Shown here piece by piece: positions 9,913-20,142 of a DNA stretch of 64,000 nt. The stretch lies in NCBI GenBank assembly GCA_013407085.1, contig JACCGJ010001737.1:47861-111860 (forward strand), in the 5' to 3' direction. Position numbers and translations under genes: made by a program. Numbering within the stretch: the first letter of the stretch is position 1; every line of letters begins with the position of its first letter. Origin of the DNA: Atriophallophorus winterbourni (taxonomy: Eukaryota > Platyhelminthes > Trematoda > Plagiorchiida > Microphallidae). The notes below the pieces were generated by a model. It was given only the letters and a program-made list of their open reading frames with translations, was not told the DNA's origin and searched no databases.

Positions 9913-11032
9913 CACTGAAATCTCAGTACTATGCCACCCGTTGGGACCGAGCAAAAGTGGCATAGTAGCGAGAGTGGCATAGTAACGAGGTTTTGTAAAA
10001 ACGGCTTTATTTTCTCAAGTCCATCATTTATTTGCTCAATCGATCCGTCCAAAGCTCTCAGAAATCGTCGGCTGACGTAACGTCTTTCGTCGGATCTCGT
10101 TCATCTCGTTGTCTAGCCGATCACACGCTTGCATCAGTCTCGTCCAGGTTGAAGACATCACCGGAAGAGAACTGCCTGAGTAAGGGCCGGAGAGCCTGCT
10201 GCTGCCAATCAATAAGGGATTGGGACTCCACCGCTCCAGCTTCGTCCTGCACTGTCTTGAACGTGATGCCATTGAGCTTCTTGAAGCTGTCTAACCAACC
10301 GTCGCTCGCCATAAAGTCTGGGATGTGCATCAGCTCGGCCAGTTTTATCGCCTTCTCCTTGATCAGATCACCGCTGACAGGCAGATTCAGTCCTCTTGCT
10401 TGCATCAGCCACATCAGCACTCCCTCCTCAAACTTCGGGTCGTGAGGCTGCGTCAGCTTCACGCGCTCCGATGGAACTCCAGCTTTGATTGCAGCTTCAA
10501 TTGTATCCTTCTTGCTGAGAATGCCCTTCACGGTGGTTCTCTTAACTTCGACGCTCCATTTCTTGATAATCTCCCTCGCCAACTTGGACTGATTCGGCTA
10601 CTTCTTCGCAGCATCGATGATCTCGAACTTCTCCTTCAGCGTAAAGTCGGTTCGCTTGCGTTTTTGAGCTGACATTATGGGCTGAATAGTTTGAAAAATA
10701 ATGATGTCACTGTTGTGAGTGTCTATTTGTGCGCGCGCTTTCGTGGGTCTATCTATCGATACTTAAAGCAGGAGTAGGGAAGAGGCTCGTCGTTGTGCGT
10801 GAGGTGATTGGCTTGTTGTAGCTGACGTCAGGGAGAAACATCGCGTGTTTGACTTTGAAACCGGCTGACTATATGCGTAAAATGAGCAAAAATGCGCTTT
10901 TAAATAGTCACAGAATAGTGGCATAGTAACGAGAGTAGGGAGTGGCATAGTAAATTCATTTTGTATTGAATTTTGTCGGGACCGAGCAAAAGTGGCATAG
11001 TAACGAGGTGGCATAGTACCGAGATTCGAGTG
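9913..11032 (-). mobile_element. Tigger/pogo-like DNA transposon, right copy, non-autonomous
   Basis: Complete copy in the opposite orientation to 8610-9690, with both termini (CACTGAAATCTC...GTACTATGCCACC inward) and TA on each side (9911-9912, 11033-11034). It has the same internal plan as the left copy: subterminal TACTATGCCAC arrays, a leader, a truncated transposase frame and a C-terminal remnant. The shared internal deletion shows that this shortened form was itself mobilised. Confidence 0.8.
10121..10675 (-). pseudogene. CENP-B/Tigger-type transposase, truncated, with nonsense codon
   Basis: Starts at ATG 10675 (MSAQKRKRTDFTLKEKFEI). A TAG replaces a Glu codon of the left copy around codon 26. 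Both helix-turn-helix modules follow, and the frame reaches DVFNLDETDA, the usual surroundings of the first catalytic Asp in pogo/Tigger transposases, before stopping at 10121. The rest of the catalytic domain is absent. Only a remnant of the C-terminal end (ISESFGRID in another frame) follows. Confidence 0.75.
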
Positions 11033-11089
11033 TATATATATACATGCTCCTTTGCATGCATCTCCATCACACACACACCACGACCGGCT

Positions 11090-11215
11090 TCGTGCTGTTT
11101 GCATTCATCAAGTAGGGACAGTAGGATCAGGATCCGCATACGCTTGAAACAGTGGAAGAATGGTAAACAAGTTGCGCTTGTACGCCACTGTTGGGTAAGG
11201 TTGGTACGACCAACC
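11090..11215 (+). repeat. Short dispersed repeat H, copy 1
   Basis: About 125 bp shared with 56395-56530, recognised by ATCAAGTAGGGACAGTA and CGCTTGAAACAGTGGAAGAA. Neither copy has coding potential. Confidence 0.65.
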
Positions 11216-11443
11216 TGTTCAATCACATGAGCCCACACATGTAGACTGGGTTTGAATCTATGACCATGAATATAAAATTTCATTTGCATGCATCTTGACT
11301 ACTTTCGATTTCACACTTACCCACCTTTTGCAAATTTTACACAAATCACGCGTAGTTTTCTTCGGTCGTGACATCCGTTGGCAGTTGAGGTCAAGGTCGT
11401 CTGATCATTTAGTGTGGGTTTAGATGACTTCCACGAAAACAAC

Positions 11444-11502
11444 TAGTTCAGTTCAGTTTGCACAGGACAGTATGTGGCTAACAAGCCAATCGAGCGTCCA
11501 GA
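11444..11502 (-). repeat. CR1-like LINE 3'-end fragment
   Basis: Inverted copy of the CR1 3' terminus (TTCTGGACGCTCGATTGGCT ... GTGCAAACTGAACTGAACT in sense orientation). It is only about 60 bp long. Confidence 0.7.
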
Positions 11503-14011
11503 ACTAGGCGGGTATCGATCGACTAGAGGTTGAAAGATGAAATTTGCAATTTTTGTGTCGGAACGTATCACAAAAATTATAGAGTAAAACTGTCGTGGTG
11601 ACCGTAGATTTGATCTAACACAAAGGAATCACGGCTTGTTGAATTCAGCAGAAGAAGATCCTCCGAATGATAGCGGTCCCGAGCAAAGTCAAAACAGCGA
11701 TAAATAATGTTGCACGCGCACAAAATTTCCACTGTGATGTGCAAGATAGGAACTTCCGAAATATTGATCACATGACACCAAAATGATTGGGTCCAATCGA
11801 ACTCCTCAAGCAAAATCGAATGGTGTAAGAATGATCCAGATAGAATAAGCGAGTGACGAGTAATGTTCAATAGTATCAGAGCACAAAATTATGCGTTGGC
11901 ACGATCGACACGTCTCCTAGCTTCACAGGAGCCTCAAACGTTGTACGGAGTGAATAAACCTTCGGAATATTCAATTTCACATAGACATTTAATCTTAATT
12001 CTGAAACCACAATGAATCTCCGAAACTCTACTTAAAAACAGGACTAATCAGGGATAATTTTTCTGGACGATTAATTTGCTCCAAACATTTAAATGCTGCA
12101 TTGATTAGACAGACCTAAACTTTCATAAAATTGTATTTTCTTCTGATTAGCAACTATTTCTGCGCACTTCAAGTCGACCAGTATGGAACTGTCAACTCCG
12201 ACAGTTGATCAGACACCGGTTGGTGCATGGTCACGTTTCAGAACTTTAATATTAATATAATGAATCAATAACGGGACATCTGCAGTATTGTCTTGGATAT
12301 GTGTTGCCTGATGATACCACTCTGACACGTCAATGACGCGTCACTGTCTATCTAAAATCTACGGTTGACTGCATTCAGTCTACCCCTGTTGTTAAATTTA
12401 AGTCACCTTTTGACCTCCAAATGCCTAAATTTGAACATTTACGTTCTCTTAATTTAGTAACTAACTTGACAATAAATTTTAGGTGTGGCGACATTCTGTT
12501 TACGAATTCCTTTCACGATCCCAAAGGCCTTTGCTACTGAATCTCCCTTACATTACAGACAAATAGCTCGCCTACGGAGATACTGGTATGTACATTGCAT
12601 TCCAAAGCCTTTTTATGCACGTAACTAACTGACAAACATATATATTCTACACCATTGCAGCTTGAAACTTTGAACCCATGCATCGATGTAAACTATACCT
12701 CTTGCCATCCAACCGATTGAAAACAGTTTCCTCCCTGTGGATTTTTACCTGATTCATGAAATGCTCAGTAAGCAAACAAATCCCGTTTTTAGTACCTATG
12801 TTATTCGTTATTCTCATATTATTCTGTGGTTTTTGTAAAGCTATATGCTTTGTAGACCAGTGAATGTGTTGCATCTGATTTTATTCGAGATACAATTTTT
12901 GACCGACACTTTCGGGAATGTAACAGATTGATTAAACACATATCATCTGATAACGCACGTCTAATGTGAGACGTCCTTGTGTAGATTGCTGTTTTTATGC
13001 GATGCCTTGATCATGTCCTCGTCAACGACAAGCAGAAAATTCAAGGATTCCTTTGTCATTTACTTCGCCAGATAATTGGTTCTAAGACGAGTTACCATTT
13101 AATCGAAATCGGACCAACGGCAATACGGTCGAACTACATGATCATTATAAATTATTTTGCTATGTAAAATGTTCATAAAAATAACACAGAAACCTCGTCG
13201 TTCGCATAATTAGCCGAGAAGCTACTCGTAATAAGAAACAACATGCGTTAAAACGAACTTCGTCGAGCATCAAAAATATCACTAAATATTTTCCTAGAAC
13301 CCTACTTGGTTTCGAAATCTTAATTAGACCGACATTAAAACGCGAGATAGATCTTTTATTCATTTTGTTAAATACTGAATCCTGTCAAGTACATCGCTTG
13401 CGTGTTTGTCGTGTGATGAAAATTGGGAATCCGAAAGAATTGCTCGGAATTTCGTCATTTCAATTAATGGCTCGCCTATTAAGTCTGTATCTTGTCAAAA
13501 CTGGCTGGTTACTGTAACACATCCCATTATTTGAAAAAATCTCTATTCAGTTATTTGCTGGTTTTTACATACTTGAAAGGTTATTTTACTCAGATTAAAA
13601 TCAATTCACCAGTTGGAGCCCGGTCAATCAGTGTGGTGACCTATACGGAATAATAAAACTTTGATTTCAAATTCCTCATTGTCATTCAAAATATACTGTC
13701 GCTAAAAAGGCCGTCTGGCCTAAAATCCCATGAAAAGTGAGAAGCAAATCTCGCATACAGATTCATGGAGCACAGCATTCTGTAAACACCAGCTACCCTG
13801 TAGGTTGAACTTGGGAGTGTACGCTTCATAGATTTGTACGCAAAAATGCCAGTGGTTTTGGAGGAATCACGGTAGCACGTTTGAAGTATTGTCATAATTG
13901 CACAAACATATGAAGCAATGTAATCCACCATCTTGACCTAGCCTATACGATCGATACGATATTGGCTCATCTCACTGGATTAGGTCAGTTTATTGTTGTG
14001 TACAATAAAAT
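11503..14011. other. Non-coding interval without recognisable gene
   Basis: About 2.5 kb of AT-rich sequence. Short frames at 12647-12874, 13160-13363 and 13686-13931 have no recognisable motif and are not supported as genes. Confidence 0.4.
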
Positions 14012-14364
14012 GAATCTACTCATCCGTGCCAAGCCCATTGAACTATTCACAAAGTTGATCACGACGGTCCATAACGGAAGGACTGGACTCGAGTTTCGCT
14101 CTCATTTGAGCTCATCAGCAGTGCATATCCACCGCTTCGGGGGTGGGATTCGAACCCCCGACCATAACCATTGTAGTCCCACGCCTTAACGACCTGGGCT
14201 ACCCTCCACCGTTTGACCGATCGCAATTAAGCGTTCATGAACTGTTCTCCAGACTGGCACATTTGAGTAGCTTTGTTTTCCCGACCAGTTCAGAAGGAGC
14301 CAGCAATATCTATTGTGGTCGCCCAACTGAACAGATCTCCGCGTCAGGTCTTCCCATCGGATAT
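14012..14364 (-). repeat. tRNA-derived SINE with hammerhead ribozyme, copy A
   Basis: In its own orientation it starts with ATCCGATGGGAAGACC, then carries a tRNA-like Pol III module (A-box-like TAGCCCAGGTCGTTAAGG and B box GGTTCGAATCC), a hammerhead core and a tail containing TTCAATGGGCTTGGCACGGA. It matches copy B at 17906-18290 over about 350 bp with few differences. Confidence 0.85.
14080..14124 (-). ncRNA. Hammerhead ribozyme motif, copy A
   Basis: Core CTGATGA, stem II GCTC/GAGC with loop AAATGA, then GAAA, then CTCGAGTC. Stem I pairs GCACTG with CAGTCC in only four positions next to the cleavage site, so this copy is weaker than copy B. Confidence 0.75.
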
Positions 14365-14392
14365 GTGAATAGTTCGATGGGCTTGGCACGGA
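14365..14392 (+). repeat. Tail fragment of a hammerhead SINE, interrupted by the RTE LINE
   Basis: GTGAATAGTTCGATGGGCTT and GGCACGGA match the tail of copy B. The sequence resumes after the RTE insertion at 17563 with the duplicated target TTGGCACGGA, then TGAGTAGTCACAAAT. Confidence 0.75.
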
Positions 14393-17300
14393 GACTGTGA
14401 CTTACTTGACTTATTCCTGTGAACTCCTGTTGGAGCATAGGGCTGCAACAACGCCACGCCAGCGAACTCTGTCCTGGGCTGCTATCCTCAGCTGAGTCCA
14501 TGTCATTCCGGCATCCTTCGCTTCACTCACGACTGATCTTCTCCACGATTGCTTGGGTCGTCCCACTTTCCTTTTACCTTGTGGATTCCAGTCTAGTGCT
14601 TGCCTAGTGACGTTATCAGCTGGTTTGCGGAGTGTGTGACCTATCCACCCCCATTTTCTTTTCTTGATGTCCTGATCAACGGGGTTTTGGTTGGTTCTAC
14701 GCCATAGGTCTGTGTTTGAAATCTTCTCAGGCCACCTGATGTTAAGAATGTGGCGCAAGCACTTGTTGACAAATGTTTGTATCTTGTTGGTGATGTTGTG
14801 GGTAACCCGCCATGTTTCGGACCCGTAGAGGAGGACTGCTTTTACGTTGGTGTTAAAGATGCGGACTTTGCTGCGCTGGGACAAGGCCTTAGATTTCCAG
14901 ATGGGGCGCAGGGTGTTGAACGCTACCCTTGCTTTGCTGATTCGGCTCTTGACGTCGTCTTCTGTGCCACCATCAATGTTGACCACGCTTCCAAGGTAAA
15001 CAAAGCGGTCAGTCTCCACCACGTCTTTCCCCTGTAGATGCAGTGGCTGCTGTAGTTGGTTGTTCAATCGCATCACCTCGGTTTTCTTTATGTTGATTTT
15101 CAGGCCCGTCTTCTCTGCCTCTTCTGCTAGGCGCGTTAGCTTAGACTGTGCATGCTGTTGCTTGTGAGACAGGAGGCCGATGTCATCCGCAAAGTCAAGG
15201 TCTTCGAGATGTTTGGTGGGGGTCCACTGGATGCCGGTGTTGCTGCCCTCTGTGGTTCTTCTCATAATCCAGTCTATGACGATCAAGAAAATTATCGGCG
15301 AGAGCATGCAACCTTGCCTCACTCCAGTCTTCACTGGGAAGGGGTCTGTCAGCTTTCCGTTGTGGATGATCTGGCATGATGAGTCCTCATAGAGCTGTTG
15401 GATGATGTTTATCAGCTTTTGCGGGATTCCGTAGTGTTGCATTAGCTTCCATATTGTCTCCCTGTCGACGCTGTCAAACGCTTTTTCGAAGTCGACGAAG
15501 ATCGCGTACAAAGGAGACTGCCATTCGATGGATTGCTCGATGATAATACGCAGAGTGGCGATATGATCTATGCATGACCTATCTTGTCTAAACCCCGCCT
15601 GTTCTGTTCTAAGTTTCTTGTCTAACGCCTCTTTCAATCTCTCCAAGATGATTCTGGTCAGTACTTTGCTGGGGATGGACAGCAACATGATTCCTCGCCA
15701 GTTGCCGCATTGGGAAAGGTCGCCTTTCTTGGGGAGCTTTACCAAATGCCCAAGCTTCCAGTCAGCCGGAACTCTCTCCTGTTCCCATAACTTCACCAGG
15801 AAGGGGTGTAACATCTTCGCTGCCGCTGTCGCGTCTGCCTTTAGAGCTTCTGAGGGGATGCCGTCAGGGCCTGGTGCCTTACCATTCTTCAGGGACTTGA
15901 TGGCATTGATGATTTCTGCAATTGTAGGGGGGTTGATGTTAATGCATAGGGATTCTTTTGCTGGTGGTATATCAGGAGATGTTTGCGGAGGTGGTCTGTT
16001 TAGAATTTCTTCAAAATGTTCCACCCATCTTTTCCTTTGCCCCTCCTCGCTTGTCATGGTTCTTCCATTTTTGTCCTTGACTGGTTTGCTCGGTTTGGAA
16101 CTCTTCCCTGACAAGGCTCGGGTGCTTTCATATACCCTCTTCATGTTATTCTGCTTTGCCGCTAGCTCTGCCTCCTCTGTTAGGTTGTGTATAAATTTCC
16201 TTTTGTCCTGTCTAGCACCCTTCTTCACTTCCCGGTTTGTCTCCCAATATTGTGCTTTGAGGTCTGCCTTCTGTGGCAGGTCACCGCATCTGCTAATTTC
16301 CATCTTCAGATCCCTCCTCTTCTTAATCTTCTCCCAGGTACCCTTCGTCAGCCATTCCTTCTGTTCCCTCTCTTTCTTCCCCAGAACTTTAGTGCACGCA
16401 TCCTGCCAGGTCTTTCGTATTCCTGCCCAGTGATTTTCTATTGTTTCGTCGGCCAACTCCGACAGCGCCTCGAACCTATTCCTGACTTCACAGCTGAACT
16501 CTTCTGATTTCTTTTTGTCCATCAATTACTGTGTGTTGAACTTGTGGTACGCTCTTCCTGACGGATCGTTGAAGGACTTCAGCTTGGTCCGCATTGTTGC
16601 AACCAGCAGGTGATGGTCGGAGGCTGCATCGGCGCCGCGCCTCACTTTGACGTCCAGCACACTACGCCTCCACTTTCTGTCTATGGTGAAGTGATCTATC
16701 TGATTTTCCGTCTTCCCATCGGGTGAAGTCCAAGTAGTCTTGTGGATCCTTTTGTGAGGGTAAATGGTGCCACCTATTACTAAGTCATTGAACGAACAAA
16801 AGTCTGTGAACAGCTCTCCGTTCTCGTTGCAGGTACCCACGCCGTGTCTGCCCATGATGAGTTCCCTGCCTGTGTTGTCATCACCGACCTTAGCGTTCAA
16901 GTCGCCCATGACGATCTTCATGTCTCTGCGCGGAGTCCGGTCTAAAAGGGCCTGTAAAGAGTTGTAGAAATCTTCCTTCTCCTCTTCTTGGGCTGTGTTT
17001 GTTGGCGCATAACACTGGATGATGGTGATCCTCCTTCCCTTGGAGTTGAACCTGGCTGCCATAAGTCTGGGTGAGACAGGTTCCCATGCCATTAGCGCTC
17101 TTGTAGCCTCTGGCGCTAACATTATTGCCACTCCTTGAGTGTGGCCATGATTCATATCTTCATGTCCGGAATAGATGATGGTTTCCCCTGAAGATAGTCT
17201 GTTCTGACCGCTCCCATTCCATCGAGTCTCACATAGGCCCAGAACTTTGATGTTGTAACTTTCCATCTCTTTGGCTACCTGTGCTAATTTCCCGCTCTCA

Positions 17301-17562
17301 TATAGGGTTCTGATGTTCCAGGTCCCTATCCTGGTCTTTGCCTTGGTCGTGAGAAGACTTATCGGCGAGTTGGCTTCCCGAAGGCTTTCACCAGCACGCG
17401 TCATGAGCCCCACTGAAGAGGAGTCCTCCCGTCCAGGCAGCTTTTGTGCAGTTTTTGTTGCAGTTTCTGTAGCAGCGTTGTCTTTTACGGGGTGGGGTTG
17501 CTAGCCCCACGCCCAACCCTCTTCCTTTTTCACCCGGGCTTGGGACCGGCAGTTGGCGGAGT
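14393..17562 (-). mobile_element. RTE-clade LINE, almost intact (3170 bp)
   Basis: Complete-looking RTE element flanked by a 10-bp target duplication TTGGCACGGA (14383-14392 and 17563-17572). The 5' end lies on the right (AACTCCGCCAACTGCCGG), followed by a GC-rich leader and one long endonuclease/reverse transcriptase frame broken by a single stop. The short 3' end contains AATAAGTCAAGTAAG. It sits inside an older hammerhead-SINE tail. Confidence 0.9.
14411..17404 (-). pseudogene. RTE endonuclease/reverse transcriptase with one in-frame TAA
   Basis: From ATG 17404 the frame runs about 998 codons to 14411, with one internal stop, TAA at 16526-16528. The endonuclease part shows GTWNIRTLYESGK, GLCETRWNG, IMGDLNAKVG and the catalytic SDHHLL. 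The reverse transcriptase part shows PADWKLGHLVKLPKKGD, FVDFEKAFDSVD, TGVRQGCMLSP and the catalytic LDFADDIGLLS, then LLYGSETWRV and RKWGWIGHTLRKP. All expected catalytic motifs are intact. The stop (after KFNTQ, before LMDKKK) lies between the two domains, so the parts are separate frames unless it is read through. A GTG further upstream is not a plausible start. Confidence 0.9.
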
Positions 17563-17658
17563 TTGGCACGGATGAGTAGTCACAAATATAAACAACATAT
17601 TCTCCTAATATCGCCTAAACAATGCCCATTAGATCTAATCGGTGTTAGCTTACACTGT

Positions 17659-17686
17659 ATCCGATGGGAAGACCTGACACGGAGAT
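17659..17686 (+). repeat. Head fragment of the hammerhead SINE
   Basis: ATCCGATGGGAAGACCTGAC followed by ACGGAGAT matches the first 28 bp of copies A and B and then stops at a LINE fragment. Confidence 0.65.
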
Positions 17687-17689
17687 GTG

Positions 17690-17890
17690 TCGATGGACCG
17701 GCATCCGTAAAACTTGACCCAACCAGCGTAACCTATGCAGGTTGATCTGCTTCTCTATATCAACATTACTACCGAACAACTTATTTCGGAGAGCATCGGT
17801 GTGTAACAGCTAACTCCTAGAAAGTTGCAGAGACGCTGAATGTGTTCTTTACGTAGGGTCCAGGTTTCGCACCCATACAGTAACATAGCC
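17690..17890 (-). mobile_element. RTE-type LINE C-terminal fragment
   Basis: Reverse strand gives degenerate GxETWTLRKEHIQRL-like and RLRWVGxVLRMP-like segments, typical of the domain after the RT. Frameshifts and stops are present. Related fragments lie at 25530-25760 and 59580-59680. Confidence 0.55.
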
Positions 17891-17905
17891 CGCAATTAAG
17901 CGTTT

Positions 17906-18290
17906 ATCCGATGGGAAGACCGGACACCGAGATCTGTTCAGTTGGGCGACCACAATAGATATTGCTGGCTCCTTCTGGACTGGTCGGGCAAAGAAAGCTA
18001 CTCAAATGTGCCAGTCTGGAGAACTGTTCATAAACGCTTAATTGCGATCGGTCAAACGGTGGAGGGTAGCCCAGGTCGTTAAGGCGTGGGACTACAATGG
18101 TGATGGTCGGGGGTTCGAATCCCACCCCTGAAGCGGTGGATGTGCACTGCTGATGAGCTCAAATGAGAGCGAAACTCGAGTCCAGTGCTTCCATTATGAA
18201 CCGTCGTTATAAACTTTGTGAATAGTTCAATGGGCTTGGCACGGATGAGTAGTCACAAATCTAAACAACTTATTCTCCAAATATCGCTTA
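17906..18290 (+). repeat. tRNA-derived SINE with hammerhead ribozyme, copy B
   Basis: Best-preserved copy. Order: head ATCCGATGGGAAGACC; about 150 bp of unique body; tRNA-like segment with A-box-like TAGCCCAGGTCGTTAAGG (18067-18084) and B box GGTTCGAATCC (18112-18122); hammerhead at 18144-18188; tail with CAATGGGCTTGGCACGGA and GTAGTCACAAATCTAAAC. The Pol III-type promoter plus ribozyme resembles schistosome SM-alpha elements in plan. A frame through the head and tRNA part is an artefact, not a protein. Confidence 0.85.
18144..18188 (+). ncRNA. Hammerhead ribozyme (type I, minimal stem III), copy B
   Basis: Stem I GCACTG (18144-18149) pairs perfectly with CAGTGC (18183-18188). The core CTGATGA (18150-18156) is followed by stem II GCTC/GAGC with loop AAATGA, then GAAA (18171-18174). 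Stem III is very short, formed from the palindrome ACTCGAGT. Predicted cleavage is after the C of GTC at 18182. An extra GGA/TCC pairing across an internal loop can extend stem I. All core bases match the hammerhead consensus. Confidence 0.85.
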
Positions 18291-18637
18291 AATGAATCTA
18301 AACGAAATAACGTTTTTCGGAATATTATCTTCACTCCTGACACATTTAACCCAATACCAACGTTTTGAATTGGGGATAAGTAAATTATAGTAAGGAAAAT
18401 TAGTGCCAGTAAAAATATTAAAATCGCTCAATGTTATTTGGATTCGCGCTCGAAGGGTAGGAGTAGATTAAATTCTCTAATATCATAAAAAATGTATCAA
18501 CAATGCTTTCTATTAACGATAACTGCAACAGTCAACTGCCCAATCGGTGTGCTGTCATTTCAAGGTCAGCGCGCAGGTCAATCAATCTGCCAACGATTTG
18601 AACAGGTCACGTGGTTATTTCTTGCTCATCAGTGAAA

Positions 18638-19807
18638 ATGATTCACGACCGCGCTCCACGGTTTCAACATGTACAACCAGGGGCTGCAGCATACGAGTCC
18701 GCCTACCGTGATGCAATCAATTACATGAATGGAGCAATATTGCAACTAACTTCCAGCCCTAATTTGTTCACCACTAAAGCCACTGCCCAGGAACTTCAAA
18801 AGACCGCGGAATTTTTGGCACAATTAAAACTGGATGAGCAGTTGTTTAGTGAAGCTACACCAGAATGGAGGCTTCGATTTTCGGAACGTGAAATAGTCAC
18901 TCAACGTCAAGCGCTTCTACGACTAAAAGAAAAGTTTATGGATACTGGCGGTCAGTTTTTGCAGAGGTATCGAGTCAACATGGACCATGGCAACGTGCAG
19001 TGCACAAGTGAAAAATGCGCACAAAGCGAACTCGGAAAGCGCACCGATGTAGACGATGGAATTGGATGGACAGACACTTCAGTACGAGCCGCTCATGCTT
19101 GGGCTGAGCTGGAATTGAAAGGGCTAAACTCAGAACTCGAACCACTTGCCATAGCAGCCCAAAAACGCATTCAGCTTTACACCGACGTGATGGATATCAC
19201 TGATCGATATAGTGGCTATCGAAGAAATTTGGGTTATTTGAAACGACACGACCCGAATGATGCTTCTGCATTGGACTTAACACTCGAGACAAATATGCGT
19301 CCTTCTGTGGCACCAAGATGGCATCTTGGTCCAGAATGGACTCGTGCAGAAGCTGTAGGAACGCAGAATTATACCGCTCCTGGTGATTTAAACGACTGCG
19401 AGGTGGACAAAGCGGCATTCATGGAACGCTATGAACACCAAGGCGACCCGAGGGAAATGGCTGGTATTGTTGTGAAGTTCCCGGGACGATCAGAATACCA
19501 GGATGAATACATAGATCCAGCTGTTTTAGAAACAGGCATGAATAAGATTTTACCACCAGCTACATATCGTGCCACGTTCGATCAACCGAAAGATATGCGC
19601 GGACGTGGTTCAAAAGTTGGTATCGATTTGGCGCAGGTTCAAATTAAAGATTACAAAGTTAACCCCACGCCCAACTTCATGGACAGCTTTGCGCTACCTT
19701 CCAAACCAGATCCGCATATAAATGAAATCCCAATATCTGAATCACACGATCGGTACCGCTGGCCTGAAATTTCTAAAAAGAAGCAAGTTTTCTTGCCGAT
19801 GGAATAA
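18638..19807 (+). CDS. Conserved-looking intronless protein of unknown function (389 aa)
   Basis: An unbroken 389-codon frame from ATG 18638 (MIHDRAPRFQHVQPG). An in-frame GTG at 18611 is not a plausible start, and an in-frame TGA precedes it at 18599. A pyrimidine tract plus CAG ends at 18632, five nt before the ATG, and fits a leader splice acceptor. I do not recognise the family. Residues 10-240 are mostly predicted helical and charged (LLRLKEKFMDTGGQFLQRY, AHAWAELELKGLNSEL). The last 150 residues are Pro/Gly-rich with GRSEYQDEYID, LPPATYRATF and RYRWPEI. These short aromatic motifs recall ciliary or microtubule-associated proteins, but that is only an impression. There are no transmembrane segments and no transposon motifs. 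A polyadenylation hexamer lies at 20137. Confidence 0.7.
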   Translation: MIHDRAPRFQHVQPGAAAYESAYRDAINYMNGAILQLTSSPNLFTTKATAQELQKTAEFLAQLKLDEQLFSEATPEWRLRFSEREIVTQRQALLRLKEKFMDTGGQFLQRYRVNMDHGNVQCTSEKCAQSELGKRTDVDDGIGWTDTSVRAAHAWAELELKGLNSELEPLAIAAQKRIQLYTDVMDITDRYSGYRRNLGYLKRHDPNDASALDLTLETNMRPSVAPRWHLGPEWTRAEAVGTQNYTAPGDLNDCEVDKAAFMERYEHQGDPREMAGIVVKFPGRSEYQDEYIDPAVLETGMNKILPPATYRATFDQPKDMRGRGSKVGIDLAQVQIKDYKVNPTPNFMDSFALPSKPDPHINEIPISESHDRYRWPEISKKKQVFLPME

Positions 19808-20136
19808 CATTCATTTATTTACGAGCAGTTATATTCAATTTTGTTTATGTGAAACTCACATGAAAGCAATATATTTTGTTTCACTTTTTACTATCAACGT
19901 TGTTATTTTCATAAAAATGTATGCAGCTGGTGGAGAGTTTAAGACACTATTTCATTGCAAATGATAGACTGATTGGTGTGGTAGATTCCAGATTTGTGGT
20001 GAAAGAAACACAACAAATAAGCTCTAAGAATTAACCTTTAGGAATTAGAGCAGCAAATGTGATGAGATATAAAATAGCATAGAAGACCTGCAAAATTGTT
20101 ATCAGTAATGTTAAGATTTAAGAATTTGTGGTCTTA

Positions 20137-20142
20137 AATAAA
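20137..20142 (+). terminator. Possible polyadenylation signal AATAAA
   Basis: First AATAAA downstream of the unknown gene, about 330 bp after its stop codon. Confidence 0.4.

Noticed and set aside
9634..10052. Ile/Tyr-rich frames across the TA tract
   Set aside because: Low-complexity translation of the AT microsatellite.
14143..14400. Frame starting MGFEPPTITIVVPRLNDLG (also reverse strand at 17904-18125)
   Set aside because: It reads antisense or sense through the tRNA-like part of the hammerhead SINE; conserved only because the repeat is conserved.
15570..16433. 287-codon plus-strand frame
   Set aside because: Antisense shadow of the RTE reverse transcriptase frame.
18064..18126. tRNA gene with B box GGTTCGAATCC
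   Set aside because: It is embedded in both SINE copies, lacks a convincing acceptor stem and is followed by the hammerhead; it is a Pol III promoter module, not a tRNA gene.
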